Numbered from the stretch's first letter, positions 46,812 through 60,816 are shown. The stretch is 64,000 bases of DNA from Reutealis trisperma (GCA_947687605.1 CANTUT010000393.1:436501-500500); one strand, 5' to 3'. Notes: generated by a model not told the origin, from the letters alone. Numbers and translations: made by a program.

Positions 46812-48015
46812 CATGGATTTAAATAGCAGTCGCAGTTATTTTAGCTGTTGCATGTAACGGTATCGAGGTCTTTGCGGCCATAACGTAATGGTAATGGCTA
46901 ACCGCTATGCAATTTTATCAAAAAAATTACAAAATAAGAAATAATGACATAAATCACTGAATTTAAAAATTATAACTAATTAATAAATATGATACTCTAT
47001 AAATAAAGATTTAATATGTTTAATTTTTGACCGAAATTAATTATTTAGTACAATAAATAATGTTCTTGGTTACAACTACATAAAACAAAATCGAGGATAT
47101 AGTTATTACATTATTAACACTACAAAGAGTGCTTAAGAGGATCTAGAGTATTATTTCGATCTTGATTTTGTGAATTTTAATCCCCACCATATGCTTTTGA
47201 GTACTGATTGTATTGTGTTGGTGGGTTGTAGAACGAAGCACTCATTGGATCAAGCTGCTCACCTTGACTTGATTATGGAGTTTGGCTTGAGGAGTGACAT
47301 AATTCAAACTAGATGATGAAGATGGCACATATCGTGCATAGTCAGAAGTATATGCATAAATGCTTGAAGAACAAGTAATGCCATTTGAGTAGTCAACACT
47401 AGGAACGTAATAAGGATTATAGGTAAACTCTTTAAAGTGTGGTTATGAAATTTCTTTTCTTCTATTTGATATATCATGACTATTTCCACCATGTCTCGGA
47501 TGATAAGTATGAAAAATTGAAATTTGAGACTCTGTGTCACACTAACTTAAGCAAAACATGCACTTATAATTGGTTGTTTTAGGAGTATATATGCAAGTAA
47601 ACTGTCAATTCTTTTGAAATTATTATACAAATGGTAGGAAAAAAAAATTTGAAGCTTCTGTTCTAATAATTTAAGAGAATGTGTACTAAAAAAAGGAGTT
47701 TTATAATGAGTTTTTTGTCAAGATTTTTAAATTTTTGGACAAATTACTACAAAAGGAAGTTTTTCATGCACTCATCACTGTCTACAACAATTTTATATGT
47801 GATTCTATATTTTTTATTTTTTGGCAATAAAACTACCACTTTTCAATTTCTATCCATTATATGACGATTACGTAACAACCGTTATCATTACATAATTGCT
47901 ACAACGGCCGTTAAGCTTGCAAAATTTTTTTTATCTATTATTTAACAGTGATAACAATATCAGTAGATTAAAATATTATTACATAACAGTTGTTACGTAA
48001 TCATTTAAATCTATG
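46812..48015. mobile_element. hAT-type DNA transposon derivative
   Basis: Terminal inverted repeats: left CATGGATTTAAATAG; the right end reads CATAGATTTAAATGA in reverse. Flanking 8-bp duplications GTTTTATT (46804-46811) and GTCTTATT (48016-48023) match at 7 of 8. An 8-bp TSD and CA(T/G)-type ends indicate the hAT superfamily. Subterminal regions are rich in NACGTAA and CGGCCGTT motifs. The 1204-bp length is too short for a full transposase. A minus-strand open stretch inside (about 47287-47540; Tyr/Ser-rich, YNPYYVPSVDY) could be a transposase C-terminal remnant. Confidence 0.75.
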
Positions 48016-48023
48016 GTCTTATT

Positions 48024-51000
48024 ATTTTTAAATTTTAGTCGTTAACTTAAATATGATAGTATGTATGAGGCATGCTGCAGTTACGTGCAAAATAATTTCT
48101 CCTATTTTTTCTCTCGTCAATTTCTTAATTGATGCTCAATGGCTTATCTAATTTTTGGCACAAATTATATTTTTATCTTGCTAAATAAATTTTCATTTAT
48201 GGTAAGTGACTTATTATTATTATTTTCAAGTAGTTCACTTATAATAAATTTGACTCATATTTTTTAGATAAATATTTAGAATTATAAAAAATAATATTTA
48301 AATTTAATAATAATAATTTCTTGTGTATATTAAAATATTTCAAGAAAATATAAGTTAAATGAAAAATGGCTGGCCATTTTCTCTAAAACCTAGTGAGCTC
48401 AACTTAAGGCCCATCTTGGAAATCGTTATTTAGCCCTGCAAAAGATTTTATTAAAGTTTCTTCATTTTCTCTTTTCTAATTTCTTTTCTTCCTCCTTTGG
48501 GCGGGAAAAAATAAAAAATAAAAAAGTTTCGTTTCTTCCTCCATGGATGAATCCAGACAATTTTTTTTTCATTCCTTGAATGGACCTGGAAAATCTCTTG
48601 TTTTTAGAAAAAAATTTATTAATTAATAGAATTATTAATTTATTAAATATTCCTCTCTCTATTTCAAAATAATTATCTTTTTATAAATTTTATTTTGTTT
48701 CAAAATATTTGTCATTTAATATTTTAAAAAAATATTTATTATTTTTTTTCAATTTTATCCTTCTATTAAACATTTACATTAATTATTTTTGTTTCTTTGT
48801 ATCAAAATCAAAAAGAGATATTTTCATCTTTTTAACTTATAATTATGATAATTAAATGACTTTTTTAATATATGTGCACTCTCTTAAAATGACTATTAAT
48901 TTGAAATGGAGGGAGTAAACATGAGTGAATCGACTGTGTTATTAAAACTAAAATTGAAATTTATTTTTTAAAGTAGATTTTTAATTAGAAATTTTTAAAA
49001 ATAATTTCAAATTTGGGTTTAATTATTTTTAAAAATATTTTATAATTAATTTTCCTTTTAGAATGTATAATTAGAATATGTTAATTTGATTTTTTTTAAA
49101 AAATTAATCTCGAAAAATCTATTATTGAGATTACCAAAGTAGTGATGAAATTGGTGTCATAATATATAATATAGATGATAAATACAACTAATGGACCAAG
49201 TCAATAATATCTAGTGGACCATAAAATAGCAAAAATGCATGACGCGCACTTTTAACTTGGAAAAATGAAATGAAATTATAGTGTTAATTATTATTAGCCT
49301 GGTAAAATCAAAACATTATATTAAATTTTAATATTCTTTACTTCTTTATTTTTTAACAAATTATCGTTTTAGAAAAACATTTATTTCAAGTTAATTGTCA
49401 TTTTAAGAATTTTAAAATGTACTAGACACAATTGTAATTGAAACACAAAAAAAATGAAAAAATTGAGACGCTGACTCTTATACTGTATGAAAATCTCATA
49501 TTATATTAAATTTTTATATCTTTTATTTTTTTTTATTTGTGAGATTATTTTAAATCTAACAATGAAATAATAAAATGAGGAGAATACTTTCCTTCGATTG
49601 GGAATTAATAGGAAAATACATAAAGAAAAAAAGAACTCTTAAAATTTATTGAGATCTTCACAACTTCAATCTCTCTAAATTGGAGAGAAAATAAGAAAAA
49701 TTGACTGAAAAATGGTACTGTTCAATTAAAATAACATAATCAATTTTTTCAACCGTTGAAAAATTAATTAGGTAAAGATAGGTAATATTATAAATTCATA
49801 ATAAATTCACAAGATAAATATAATCTCTCTCTATATAAATTATAGTTCACTTTTATTTTGCACAAAAATTAAGGATTTATATTTATTTTACTATTTTATC
49901 TCTATAATAATCACAAATTGCATTAATTATTCTAAAATAATGTGATTGATTAGAACTATACTAAATAGTATATTTGAAAATATAATAATAAATTTAACTT
50001 AAAAAAGAAAATAAACTATTTATTTTAGACATTTTAAAAAAAATAGAGACTATAATTTATATACAAAAAAAATATTATATTTTATTTTTCTTACGTCCAA
50101 ACAATATAAGAGAAAATAACTAAAAAAAATTGAAAGAAAATTTTCAAAATTTACCCTTCCAGTATATTTTCTTTTCGCCCCCAGTACCTTTGTTCCCCAA
50201 CAAAGTGTTAATGTGAACACCACAACATAGTCAGACTCAAAGCCTCAGCTCTGAGAAAGCAATGATGACAGAAAAAGTCAGCAAGCAGGAATGGGCCAAC
50301 TTCTCAGCGTAGCTTTTGCAGAGAATTAGACATTGTAGGACGTGAAATATCTGCTTTGTATATACACATTGACTACCGGGCGCCAAGCATTGTTGGAAAA
50401 ACACGAATGTCTATCAATTTTTCCCTTTTTTTTTTTTATTTATTTTTTTATCTTAACTTGTATAATCCAATTTAAACAATAAAATCAATATTTAAATATT
50501 ATATAATGAATTACGGATTGAAATAATCGAATAAATAGGCGGGTTATTTCAACTGATTAATTTTATGATATTTATTCTTTAAAATATTAATAAGAATAAA
50601 AGAAAACTAATAATGATTTATTATTAGTTGATAATGATATTTTAAATTACGGATAAAATAATAATTTATGAACTCAATCATTGTTTTAAAAAATTGTATC
50701 AAACCGGTTAGTTTAATCGATTAAACCGATAATCAGAAGTTTATCCAATCTGATTGCTTCTAAATAATCGGAATTTCTATTGAAAATGATTAAACTGACC
50801 AAATAAAAAAATTAATTAATTGGTCAAACTAAATAAATCGGTTTAATTTTGAAAATTATTAAAAAAATAAATTATAGTTTTTATTGTATTTGTTTTTTCT
50901 TAGATGTATTTAAATTAGGTATTTGATTAATTGTATTTATTTTTTTCTTATATGTGTCCTTTTTTGGAAAATAAAGATAGATATCACTGAGCAGAATAAT

Positions 51001-53729
51001 CAAGAGCAATTACATCATTAGCAAATTGCGGTGGCTGCCCATGCCACACGCCAAGACCAATAGACGAATCAGCAGCCCTTGCTATTACAGGTGCAACCTG
51101 AGTCATTGACTTTTTCACAAACACTATATGGGCATGATTTATATCCCATTTGATATATTGCATTAATCACATGAAAATGTTAATCACAAACTCTATACGC
51201 ATCACACGTGTTTTTAGATAATTATAATTTGATATATTGTATTAATCACATAAAAATATTAAAAAATATATAAATATATGTATTTTAAAGTAAAACTGTT
51301 GAAACGATATTAAAATAGTCATATTAGAAAATGATGAATTGATAAGTTCGATTACTTATTTGATTTTTAAAACACTAAATTCAATTAAAAATGGTATTAA
51401 TATGGCTGAAAACTTAATTTTTGGGATTGAAATAAAATGAGATTATTATTTAAATTTCTTAAATATGAAAAAAAATACGAAAATTATACATTTTCTTATG
51501 ATTTCGTAGCCAACAATTTAGAGATGACAACATTTACCAATTGTAGTATAAGAAGATTAAAACAAAAACTTAACTTTGTAAGAGTAACCAGTAAGACTCT
51601 CCCATTAAACATATGTACGGAACCTATTCGATTGCAATCAGTGATTGCTTATACGTATATGTATTGCCATATATAATGTATATACATTATGATTCGTACA
51701 TGAATCATTTTGTACTGTATTGCAACTTGCTTAATACCCACAACTCGAAAGCTCACCATGGAAATGATCATCATTATCTAAAGCCTAACAATACTCAATC
51801 AATCCAACTTTCGGATGTACCTTAAACTTTATTTTGCTTTTTTTATATGTAGACACCAACGAACTAACTCATATCAAAATGTGGACCCCAGAATCAGTTT
51901 TTGGCTACATAAGTTTTTGAATAAACTGTACAACACATAAAAAAATAAATAGGATATAAGTGTATTTTTATTCCCCAAGGACGCGATATTCGCAGCAGCG
52001 GCTAAGCGAATTAGGTAGTTATCTGTGACTTCTAGAAAACATCATTTTTAGAGATTTATTCAGTAATTAGTATTGCGAGCAACCTCAAATTTAAGTTTAA
52101 AATATCAAACAGCGGGAATCTAATATTATATTAAATTTTAATATTTTTTATTATTTTTTTATATAAAATTTTTAATTATAATTTTTTTTAATATGTGTTA
52201 GATTCTTAATTAATACGTGATATAATAAATTAAAGGACAAACAAATTAATATATTTAAAATTTGAAATTATACATGTATTAAACCTTATTGACATATAAT
52301 TTCATATGTATAGAATAGTATAAATTAGAGTGTAAAGTCGATTATGATATCACGTGAGAAACTTAAAATCTGATATAAAATTTAAACTATTAGAGAGTAA
52401 AGGCTCAATATTGTATTAATAATTGATATCTTTTATTATTTTTCTACTCTAACAAGTATAATTAATAATTTTAAAAATACTAAAAAATTATTTTAAGTTA
52501 TGTATATATTGTAAGAAAGTGTAATTTTAGAATTTACCCTGTTATTATTGCCATTCATAATTATTTCTTTATATTTGATAATTTTCACCTTAAAATTAAG
52601 ATATATTTTAATAGTATATAATAATTATTTTAGTGTTACTTCTTTATTTTTTACTATTTCCCCCCCAAAAAAAGAAAAATCAATGCTTTCACTTTCCAAC
52701 TAAAATTGTTAACGGTACATTTAAGATCTAATTTTTAATAGTCTACTAAAACCTATTTAAAATTTCATCACCTTAAAATCAATACACATTAAATTAACAA
52801 TACTATCAAAAAAATTTTCTTGCTCTTTTCTCTGCAAAGAAATTCTTCTCTACAAAATTCATCGTCATCATTATATTTATCTTAACCAGTCAATTTTTCA
52901 GGTGCTATCATTCTAATTAATACATTTTAATTATTATTGTTCTTTTCTTTTTTAAAATTTAATTTATTTTTTATGATTTATTGGCTTGAATAATCTAGAA
53001 AAAAAATTATGTTTGTTTATTTCTTTATTATGTAGATTTTAAAAACATGTCAACTGTAAAATATGCATCAAGATATGAAAAAAAAAAAAAAAAAAAGAGA
53101 GAGAGAGAGAATAAAACAATTAGTCTAGTGTCAAAAAGAGTTTTTTTTTTTTTAATTTTTTAAAAGATGATTGAATTTTGAGTTATTTGATGTTGTTTAA
53201 CATTAGAAGACCAAATTAAAAATTTGCCTAAGATCTCTAATTAGTTAAAGCTGGCCTTAATATTCAATAGTCTATTGTGTCCGATTATTTCAAATTCAAG
53301 TCAGAAAAACTCATAAGGAAAGCTCTGTCAATATATATTAGTTTTTATATTCACAATACTTAAATTTAAGACTTTATTTAAGTGAATTCCAAACTCTTTA
53401 TCACTTAAATCAACCCAATATTGATAGATGCAAGTGTATTTTCATTACTTAAAAAATTGAATATATATTTTTATTTATTAATTTAATATATGAAATAAGT
53501 ATATGCTAGAAATCAATAATTAATCCTCGATTCTCCCTCTCTCTTTCACACAGATTTCAACACCAACAGCCCCTACAATTCAGATCACAAAGTCTAGAAT
53601 CCAACACTCTCAAGCCTGTTTTAGCTTTCACAATTAGCTGAATAAGAAGCAATAAATAAATAAACTACGTTGGGTCCCAATCCCACGTACCTTTCCTTTC
53701 CCAAGTGGGTATTACAACGTCAAAAGTTT
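48024..53729. other. Intergenic region, no gene recognised
   Basis: Contains a Stowaway-like MITE (48650-48915) and a CGGTTTAATC-rich, partly palindromic segment at 50690-50860. Short GC-richer patches of unknown nature lie at about 50160-50400 and 50990-51130. An A-run followed by (GA)n sits at 53078-53111. No ORF with recognisable motifs. Confidence 0.4.
48650..48915. mobile_element. Stowaway-like MITE
   Basis: This 266-bp element has TA on both sides. The right end GGAGGGAG (reverse: CTCCCTCCATTTCAAATTAAT) and left end TTCCTCTCTCTATTTCAAAAT are inverted relatives of the classic CTCCCTCCGTTTC Stowaway terminus. Internal sequence resembles the 17.6-kb and 39.4-kb copies. Confidence 0.65.
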
Positions 53730-53738
53730 CTCATTTAG

Positions 53739-55100
53739 GGGCTTTTTATTACTTTATGTTTTTTTTTTTGTAAAATATTTATCATTTTTAATAATTTTTA
53801 AAAAAATTTCATATTTTAAGAGTTTTTAAAAATTAATTTTAATTTTAAGTTTTTTGACCTAAACCACTAGTGGATTGCTGCTGTCCGCTGGTAAGTTTTT
53901 TTTTTATATTTAAATTTTTTTACTTTTTTATAATTTTTTTGTTAATATAAATAATAGAAAAATTAGATAATTTATAAAATAATTATGTAAAATGAATTAA
54001 TAATTAACAAGTAATATAATTGGTTATTAATAAAATAATAATATAAAATAAACTAATAATTAATAATTAATCAAATAATTAATATTAAAATTTTAAGAGG
54101 GATATTATAATTTATATAATAAATAATTGATGTGTATAATATAATTAAATAAAGTGTATAATATTAATTATTTTTATTATTAATTATAAAAAATTAAATG
54201 AAAATATGGTAAAGTTAAAAATTAATTAGAATTATTATTTCAAATTATATTTTTCTTAAATTAAAATATGTGATTTATATTGTTTTATTTAATTTGGAAC
54301 ATATACATAATATTTAGCACTAAAAACTTTTTTTAGTTTATAATTTGACTCTGACAATCAAATTTTAATAAATAAGATGGACAGTATAATGTTTATCTAT
54401 TTATCAATTATCCTACTGCAAATTTGAAATAATAATTTTTTAACTCATTAAGTATATTAATTATATTATAAGAGAGTATACTGTATATTTAATAATTATT
54501 ATATTTAATAATTATATGTGTTAATAGTAATTTAATTTTATCATTTTTATGTTTTAATTATTTAAAATATTTTACTACTTTATGTAAAATTTAAGAATGT
54601 TAAATTTTAATACTAAATATTATGTATATGTTCCAAATAAAATAAAAAAATTTAGGAAAAAATAGTACTAATCACATATTTTAATTAATTTAGAAAAAAT
54701 ATAATTTGAAACAATAATTATATTATATACTCAATTATTTAGACACTTTCATTTAATTTTTCATAATTAATAATAAAAATAATTAATATTATACACTTCA
54801 TTTAATTATTTAATTATTTTTCTATTATTATACACTTCATTTAATATTATACACTTTCATTTAGTTTTTCTATTTATATATATTTACAATAAATTATTTA
54901 TATATATAAATAACATAAAAAAAAAAAGAGGCAATCCGCTGGTGGAACTAGCGGACTGTATGGCAGTACCAGCAGACTGGACTGCCATACACCTAAATTT
55001 AGAATTAATTTTTAAAAATATTTAAAATTAGAAATATTTTTAAAAAATATCTAAAATTGTAAATATTTTATAAAAAAAATCCTAAAATGGTAAAAAATAC
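53739..55100. mobile_element. 1.36-kb fold-back (long inverted repeat) element
   Basis: The two halves are inverted copies along most of their length. Outer arms: GGGCTTTTTATTACTT... on the left versus GTATTTTTTACC... at the right end read in reverse. GC-rich core: GTCCGCTGG near 53884 and its mirrors near 54930-54980. Inner arms: TTTCAAATTATATTTTTC (about 54240) versus GAAAAAATATAATTTGAAAC (about 54690), and GGAACATATACATAATATTT (54297) versus AAATATTATGTATATGTTCC (54615). It is flanked by CTCATTTAG (53730-53738) and CTCATTTGG (55101-55109), an imperfect 9-bp duplication as made by Mutator-like elements. No ORF inside: a non-autonomous element. Confidence 0.82.
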
Positions 55101-55150
55101 CTCATTTGGTGCCAAGATAGAAAAGCAAATCCTTTCTTTAAATTGTCTTA

Positions 55151-55160
55151 CTATATAAAC
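55151..55160 (+). promoter_or_regulatory. TATA box of the lipase gene
   Basis: CTATATAAAC stands 55 bp upstream of the ATG at 55215, giving a leader of roughly 25-30 nt. It starts only 51 bp after the end of the fold-back element, so nearly all upstream promoter DNA is transposon sequence. Confidence 0.65.
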
Positions 55161-55214
55161 AGACCGATTCACCTTCACTCCACACATCATCAACAAAGCC
55201 GAAAATTAGTAACT

Positions 55215-58200
55215 ATGGCTCCTCTCCATGGCTCCCCTACTGCATTACTTGCAAGCTTATTCTTTTCTGTAATTTTGTTGATGGTTATGGCTCATCATCA
55301 AGCCTATGCCTCCCGTGGAGTTTCTAGCCTATCCTCCTCCTCCCCCACCACCACAGCCACCTCCACCATCACTGCTGTCGACGATCCCTTTCCGAATGGT
55401 ATATGTGCTACATCTGTCAGAATTCATGGTTACAAATGCCAAGAGTTTGAAGTACGTATTACCACCTATTAATTAACCATCCAACTCTAATCATTATTCA
55501 ATTTTACCAAAAAATTTTAAAGACTGTTTGGTATCATTCTTGTTTTTGTTAACTTGAAGATTGAGTTTGTTTAATGTCAAAATAACTATACCAAATAGAC
55601 CCTTAATTAGAAATAATAAATTAAATAATTGAAACAATTTTCATGGCGTTTTCAGGTGAGAACCAAAGATGGATATATACTAAGCGTGCAAAGAATACCA
55701 GAAGGTCGTCTTGGAGGCCCAAGTACTAACAGACCACCGGTTTTATTACAGCATGGTGTTCTTGTGGTATGTATATATGTGCTTAATTCTATGTAGTATA
55801 TATAATTAAATGTATAACTTTAATACCAATGAATTTTAATTTAATGGTATGAAAATGACTAACTAGTGTCTTTGCGTTAACGATAAAGTAAGATTATTTT
55901 AAGAGTTAACTGCTTAAATTTTTCAAGACTTAAAAAATAACGGAAATGACTGATTAAAAAAATGTAAAAAATTTATATTATAAATTAAATATTGTAAAAA
56001 TCTTATTATGTTTGAAAACTGACAAAAAATTCTAATCAAATATGCTATGGTTGATTTTCTCGTCTCCTTTAAAAGAGAAATAAGAAGTTTCAGGTTTGAA
56101 TATTTTTGTTATGAGAAAAAAAATTTTGTATTTCTGTGTGTATGATATAATGAAATAAAACATCTTTATATATACAAAAGTATGAAAGAAAAATGAAAAT
56201 AATACCCTAATTATGAACCCATAATCAAACCTAATTAAGAACTTAAAATATATGCAAATATAATAACAAGTCTAATTAATAACCTAAGATTAAGTATTAA
56301 TTAGAAACCTAATATCATGTTAACACTCCTCAAATAGTTGTCACATAGAATGCTACCTCCTGTCGACAAAAGATTAATGATAAATAAAGTGAGAAATTGA
56401 GTTGTTTTTGTTGTAAATTGTTATAATGAGTTGATCACATGGTTTCATGAATATTTGATTGAAAATAATAATAAAAGCTAAAGCCAGTAAAAATAAAGGT
56501 TCAGGAAAAACAAAAAAGTGGGGGCTTAATTGACGCATCTGATGAAGGATCTTTAGCTCATAGGCGCTTCACTCAACAATTTTTAGGGTCAGTTTGAAAT
56601 TATTATTTGAAAACTCATCAATTTAAACAATCCATAACAAGTAGTTACCATATATTGATTTAAGAATTTTTTTTTATGTAAAATAAGTTTTTATGTGATA
56701 GTGATGCCAAGCTAATCAATCATATATACTTGTTAATTTTGTTTATTCAAGTTATATATTTTCTCTCATTAATTTAGTTTTCATTTTGGAAAATATTTTA
56801 AAGGTTTAAATAATGAAAAGGAAATTAAATGGAGTACCAATCATTTTTTTTTTTGCCAAAATGAAGTATTAATCATGTTCTGCATAAAGTTAAAAGTTTA
56901 ATTTTTGACAGTAAATGGATGGTCACTTGTTGACTAATAAGTGGAGTTTTGATTTTTTTTTTTTTTAAGTCAAAGAAATGAATGTGTTCCTTTAAAAGCT
57001 ATGTTTTTAAAACCAGACAAAATTGAACCCATTTTTTTCTGTTTTCAGTTGGACCGGCCACTCCAATCGATTCAATTTAATCGCTTTGTCTTTTTCTCTT
57101 TTTCTATTTTTTTAACATTATTTAAATTCAAAACAACATATAATTTTAAATAAACTTAGTTTAACCGATTCAATAATTCTTTTATTTTTTTGTTCGGACC
57201 AATTTTTTCAGCTTATAAATCATCCATTTTTTTTATAAAATAAAAACTTGATTAATTGGTCGGACCAATCATCTTGATCTGGTTTTAACAACATTGTTTA
57301 AAAGTGTGAACTTGTCAAAGCTAAATCAAGGAAAGTGGCAATTATATTTTTTGAATAGAAGTAGCATTTATATTTCCTAGGTAAAATTTGATAAGCTACA
57401 GTCCAATAGTTCATGACTTCTTGACTCTGACCCTTAGAATTCTAATTTTTGACTTCCAATGGTAATACTAAAAATTAGGTTTTCAGAGGTTCATTCGACT
57501 CTTAAATTTATTTTTTATTTTTTTATCAATATTAAAATTCGAAAGGTAATACTAAAATTAGGTTTTGAATACTCAAATTAGGTTTTGATGTAATGTAGAT
57601 ACTAAATTAGATATTATGAGATTGTAAATTAAAATTTACATTAAAAATTATAGAGAAAAAAAATTTTATGGTTTAACATTTTTACACTTTAAAATCTATA
57701 AAATTTTGATAAAAATATATTTATATTTTGCACTGTTAATAATAGAGATTACACTGATAATGTTATTAATATTTACTAATATAGCGCTCATATAATAATA
57801 ATGATATTTATGTTATGTAAGTATTATGTCAATATTAATTCGATTAATACTCTAAATTCTATATTAGTGACGAAAAAAACCCTAAACCTTATTTTTATTT
57901 AAAAAAGAAAATTTCATAAACCTAAAATATAAAAAAATAAACTATTGAGTATTTCTTATAGTTTTTTTTTTTTCTAAATTATAATATTTGATGTAATTGG
58001 GAATTAAGAGTTTGATCCGATGGCGGCCCAAATGTCAAGATACCCTTCTCTTTCTCCTTGTTGGACGAATGCAAGCCATGCACGAATTGTTTACTTGTCC
58101 GGATTCCAATGTGGGTCTGATATAGTCCAATATTACACTTAGCACAAACCTCACCGTACAGACTGCTAATTTCGTCTATTTTCGGATTAAGCTGATAATT

Positions 58201-60816
58201 AATCTTCTCATCTCATTTAAAAGAGTGAGAAATAAGAAGTATTATATTTAAATTTATTAAAATACAAATAGCTATTATTAATTTAATAAAAAATTTCAAA
58301 AAGAAAGATTACTTCTATTATATAACTTACTTACCGTATGAGCTTCTAATTTCGCCTATTTCTGAACTAAGTACTAATTGATTCATCTTTTCATTTCTTT
58401 TAAAAAAGTGAAAAATACAAAGTATTATATTCAAGTTTATTAAAATACAAATAGTTGCATCATATTCGAGTTTATTAAAATATAAATAATTATTATCAAT
58501 TTAATAAAAGACGTCAAAGAAAAAGGTTATCTCTATTATATAGCTTATTGTGTTTTTGCTGGAGTATTCCCCTCTATAGTATTAGAAAAATATCAGCTTT
58601 TTTTTAATAAAAAAATTGAAAATGCTACACACAAATTTCTTGTTTTGTAATGTAGATGTTGAATCTTCTTTGTCATTTTATAAATTTTCACTTTTTTTTT
58701 TTTTTGGTTGATTTGATTATGATCAAAGGATGAAACTCGAAAATTTATTATTTTAAATATGGGTGCACAAAATCAAATATTCATTTATTTTAAAATATCA
58801 CTGAATTAATAATTTGACCAGTCTTAAATGTATTGTTCTTATACCAAAGTCATTATTAATATATCATAAAAAGAAAATTATTATTTTATTTAATTTATTA
58901 ATTTTGATATGGTGCAGGATGGAACAACATGGCTTTTGAATTCACCAGAGCAAAATTTACCAATGATTTTGGCTGATAAAGGTTTTGATGTTTGGATTGC
59001 TAACACCAGAGGCACCACATTCAGCAGGCGGCATACCAGTCTTTCGGCCAATCAACCTGTTCTCTCTTTCAACTTGAATCATTAATACAATTTATCATAT
59101 TACAAGATCATCAATACAATTTATCATATTAGTAATTCAATAGTCGAATATTTAATTATTTTACATTATAATTTACGAATCAGATTACGATAAATTTTTT
59201 TCTTTTCAAAAAATTTTTATATATAGAAAAAAGTTCATTATAGTACAAAAAAATTCAATTTGTAGTACTAATATTGTACTTGCAAATGTCTCCCCCACCC
59301 CAAAAAAAAAAAAAAAAAAAATTGTATTTGCAATGCAAAACATGTAGTGTTAGGTAATCTTGTTTCAGCTTAAATACCCAAGTAGCTAGTTAGATCATAA
59401 TTTGTTAATCCATTACACATAGTTTTATTTTTTATTTAAGAAAATTTATTTGTTGTTATATATCAGGAATTTTGGAATTGGTCATGGGATGAGTTAGCAG
59501 CCTATGATCTACCAGCTGTTTTTGATCATGTGTATGTCCACACTTATCAAAAGATACATTACATTGCTCATTCTCTGGTAATTATAATTTATGATCATTA
59601 GTTCCTAAATTGTTAATTAATTTAATTAATTTGATTATTAGTTAATTAATTTCATGTTATTAAATACTGTATTTAACTAAACTTTGCAGGGAACTTTGAC
59701 TGGATTAGTATCCTTATCACAAGGATTACTAGCAGACAGGGCAAAATCAGCTGTATTTTTGAGTCCAATTGCTTACTTGAGCCACATGAATACTGCTCTT
59801 GGTGTTATTTCTGCTAAATCCTTTCTTGGTGAGGTATGTAGTTAATTAACAAAACTTTGTTGTCTCAAATCTTTATATATATATATATAAATGTCTGCTA
59901 TTTCTTGCAGATCGCTACACTATTTGGCTATGCAGAGTTCAATCCTAAGGGGTAATCACTTAAAATTCCTTATTATAAAAGAATCTCCAGTGCTGCATGT
60001 AAAGGGTTTAATAATTTTTTTTGCTTTTGTTAATTTTCTTAACAGGAAGGAAGGAACAGCATTTCTCAAAGCTCTTTGTGCTTATCCGGGTGTTGACTGT
60101 TCTAATTTATTAACTGCCACTACTGGTATAAATGATAAAATTTCTTTTTTAATTAAGCTTTGATTGAGTTTTCTTCTGTAATTTCGTAACTGGAGAGACA
60201 ATTTCAGTACCATTGAATTAAAACTTTATATTCGCAACAATTACTAATATTATATGCTTCACTTGTTCTCATCAAAGGCAAGAATTGCTGCCTTAATTCT
60301 TCTGCAGTCGATCTCTTCTTGAAGAATGAGCCTCAATCCACAGCAACAAAGAACATGGTGCACTTATCTCAAAGTAACTTAATTAGTCCTAAATCCCCGC
60401 CATTAATTTTTAAAATCATGATTCTAATTTTTTTTTTTTTTTAGCTATGTATGTAAATGACAAATTACTTATAATTTTAAAATGTACTTGCAGCTGTTAG
60501 AGATGGGGTGATAGCAAAATTCAACTATGGAAATGAGATTTATAATATGCAGCATTATGGAGAAACAAAGCCTCCAATCTATAATCTAACAAACATTGCC
60601 AATGACTTCCCAATCTTCATGAGCTATGGAGGGCAAGATTCACTTTCTGACGCTCGAGACGTTCAGCTATTACTTGACGTCTTCAAGTTCCATGATGTTG
60701 ATAAGATCACTGTGCAGTTCATTAAGGATTATGCTCATGCTGATTTCATTATGGGATTCAATGCCAAGGATCTTGTCTACAATCAAATTTATTCATTTAT
60801 CAAACTTCAAAACTAG
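55215..60816 (+). CDS. Secreted acid lipase (triacylglycerol lipase / lysosomal acid lipase family)
   Basis: Alpha/beta-hydrolase that should hydrolyse acylglycerols or related esters in the secretory pathway or apoplast. Nine exons assembled: 55215-55451, 55656-55766, 58918-59058, 59467-59577, 59690-59833, 59911-59951, 60046-60125, 60278-60373, 60494-60816; GT-AG throughout, in-frame total 427 residues. Signal peptide about 1-33. The partial-lipase N-terminal block (GYKCQEFEVRTKDGYIL) is followed by VLLQHGVL (oxyanion loop), a WIANTRGT motif, nucleophile elbow AHSLG (Ser199; the usual first Gly is Ala), and candidate Asp369 (GGQDSLSD) and His402 (YAHADF). It resembles plant LIP1/LIP2 and MPL1 lipases. 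Intron 2 is 3.15 kb and transposon-rich. No stop or frame break is seen. Confidence 0.9.
57002..57293. mobile_element. MITE in lipase intron 2
   Basis: Ends TGTTTTTAAAACCAGA and, reversed from the right, TGTTGTTAAAACCAGA. Interior blocks (GGACCGGCC, AACCGATTC, GGTCGGACC) are typical of the widespread 'TTAAAACCGG' plant MITE group. The target duplication was not resolved. It lies within an intron and should be spliced out. Confidence 0.6.
58153..58560. repeat. Tandem duplication, about 180 bp, in lipase intron 2
   Basis: ACCGTANRARCTKCTAATTTCGYCTATTT starts both units (58153 and 58333). Both continue with ATTNATCTTYTCATYTC, AAAAGRGTGARAAATA-like and TTTATTAAAATACAAATAG. The second unit has an extra copy of the TTTATTAAAATA block. 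Confidence 0.7.

Noticed and set aside
47304..47540. Stand-alone gene of 78 codons
   Set aside because: It lies inside the hAT-type element and is better explained as transposon remnant.
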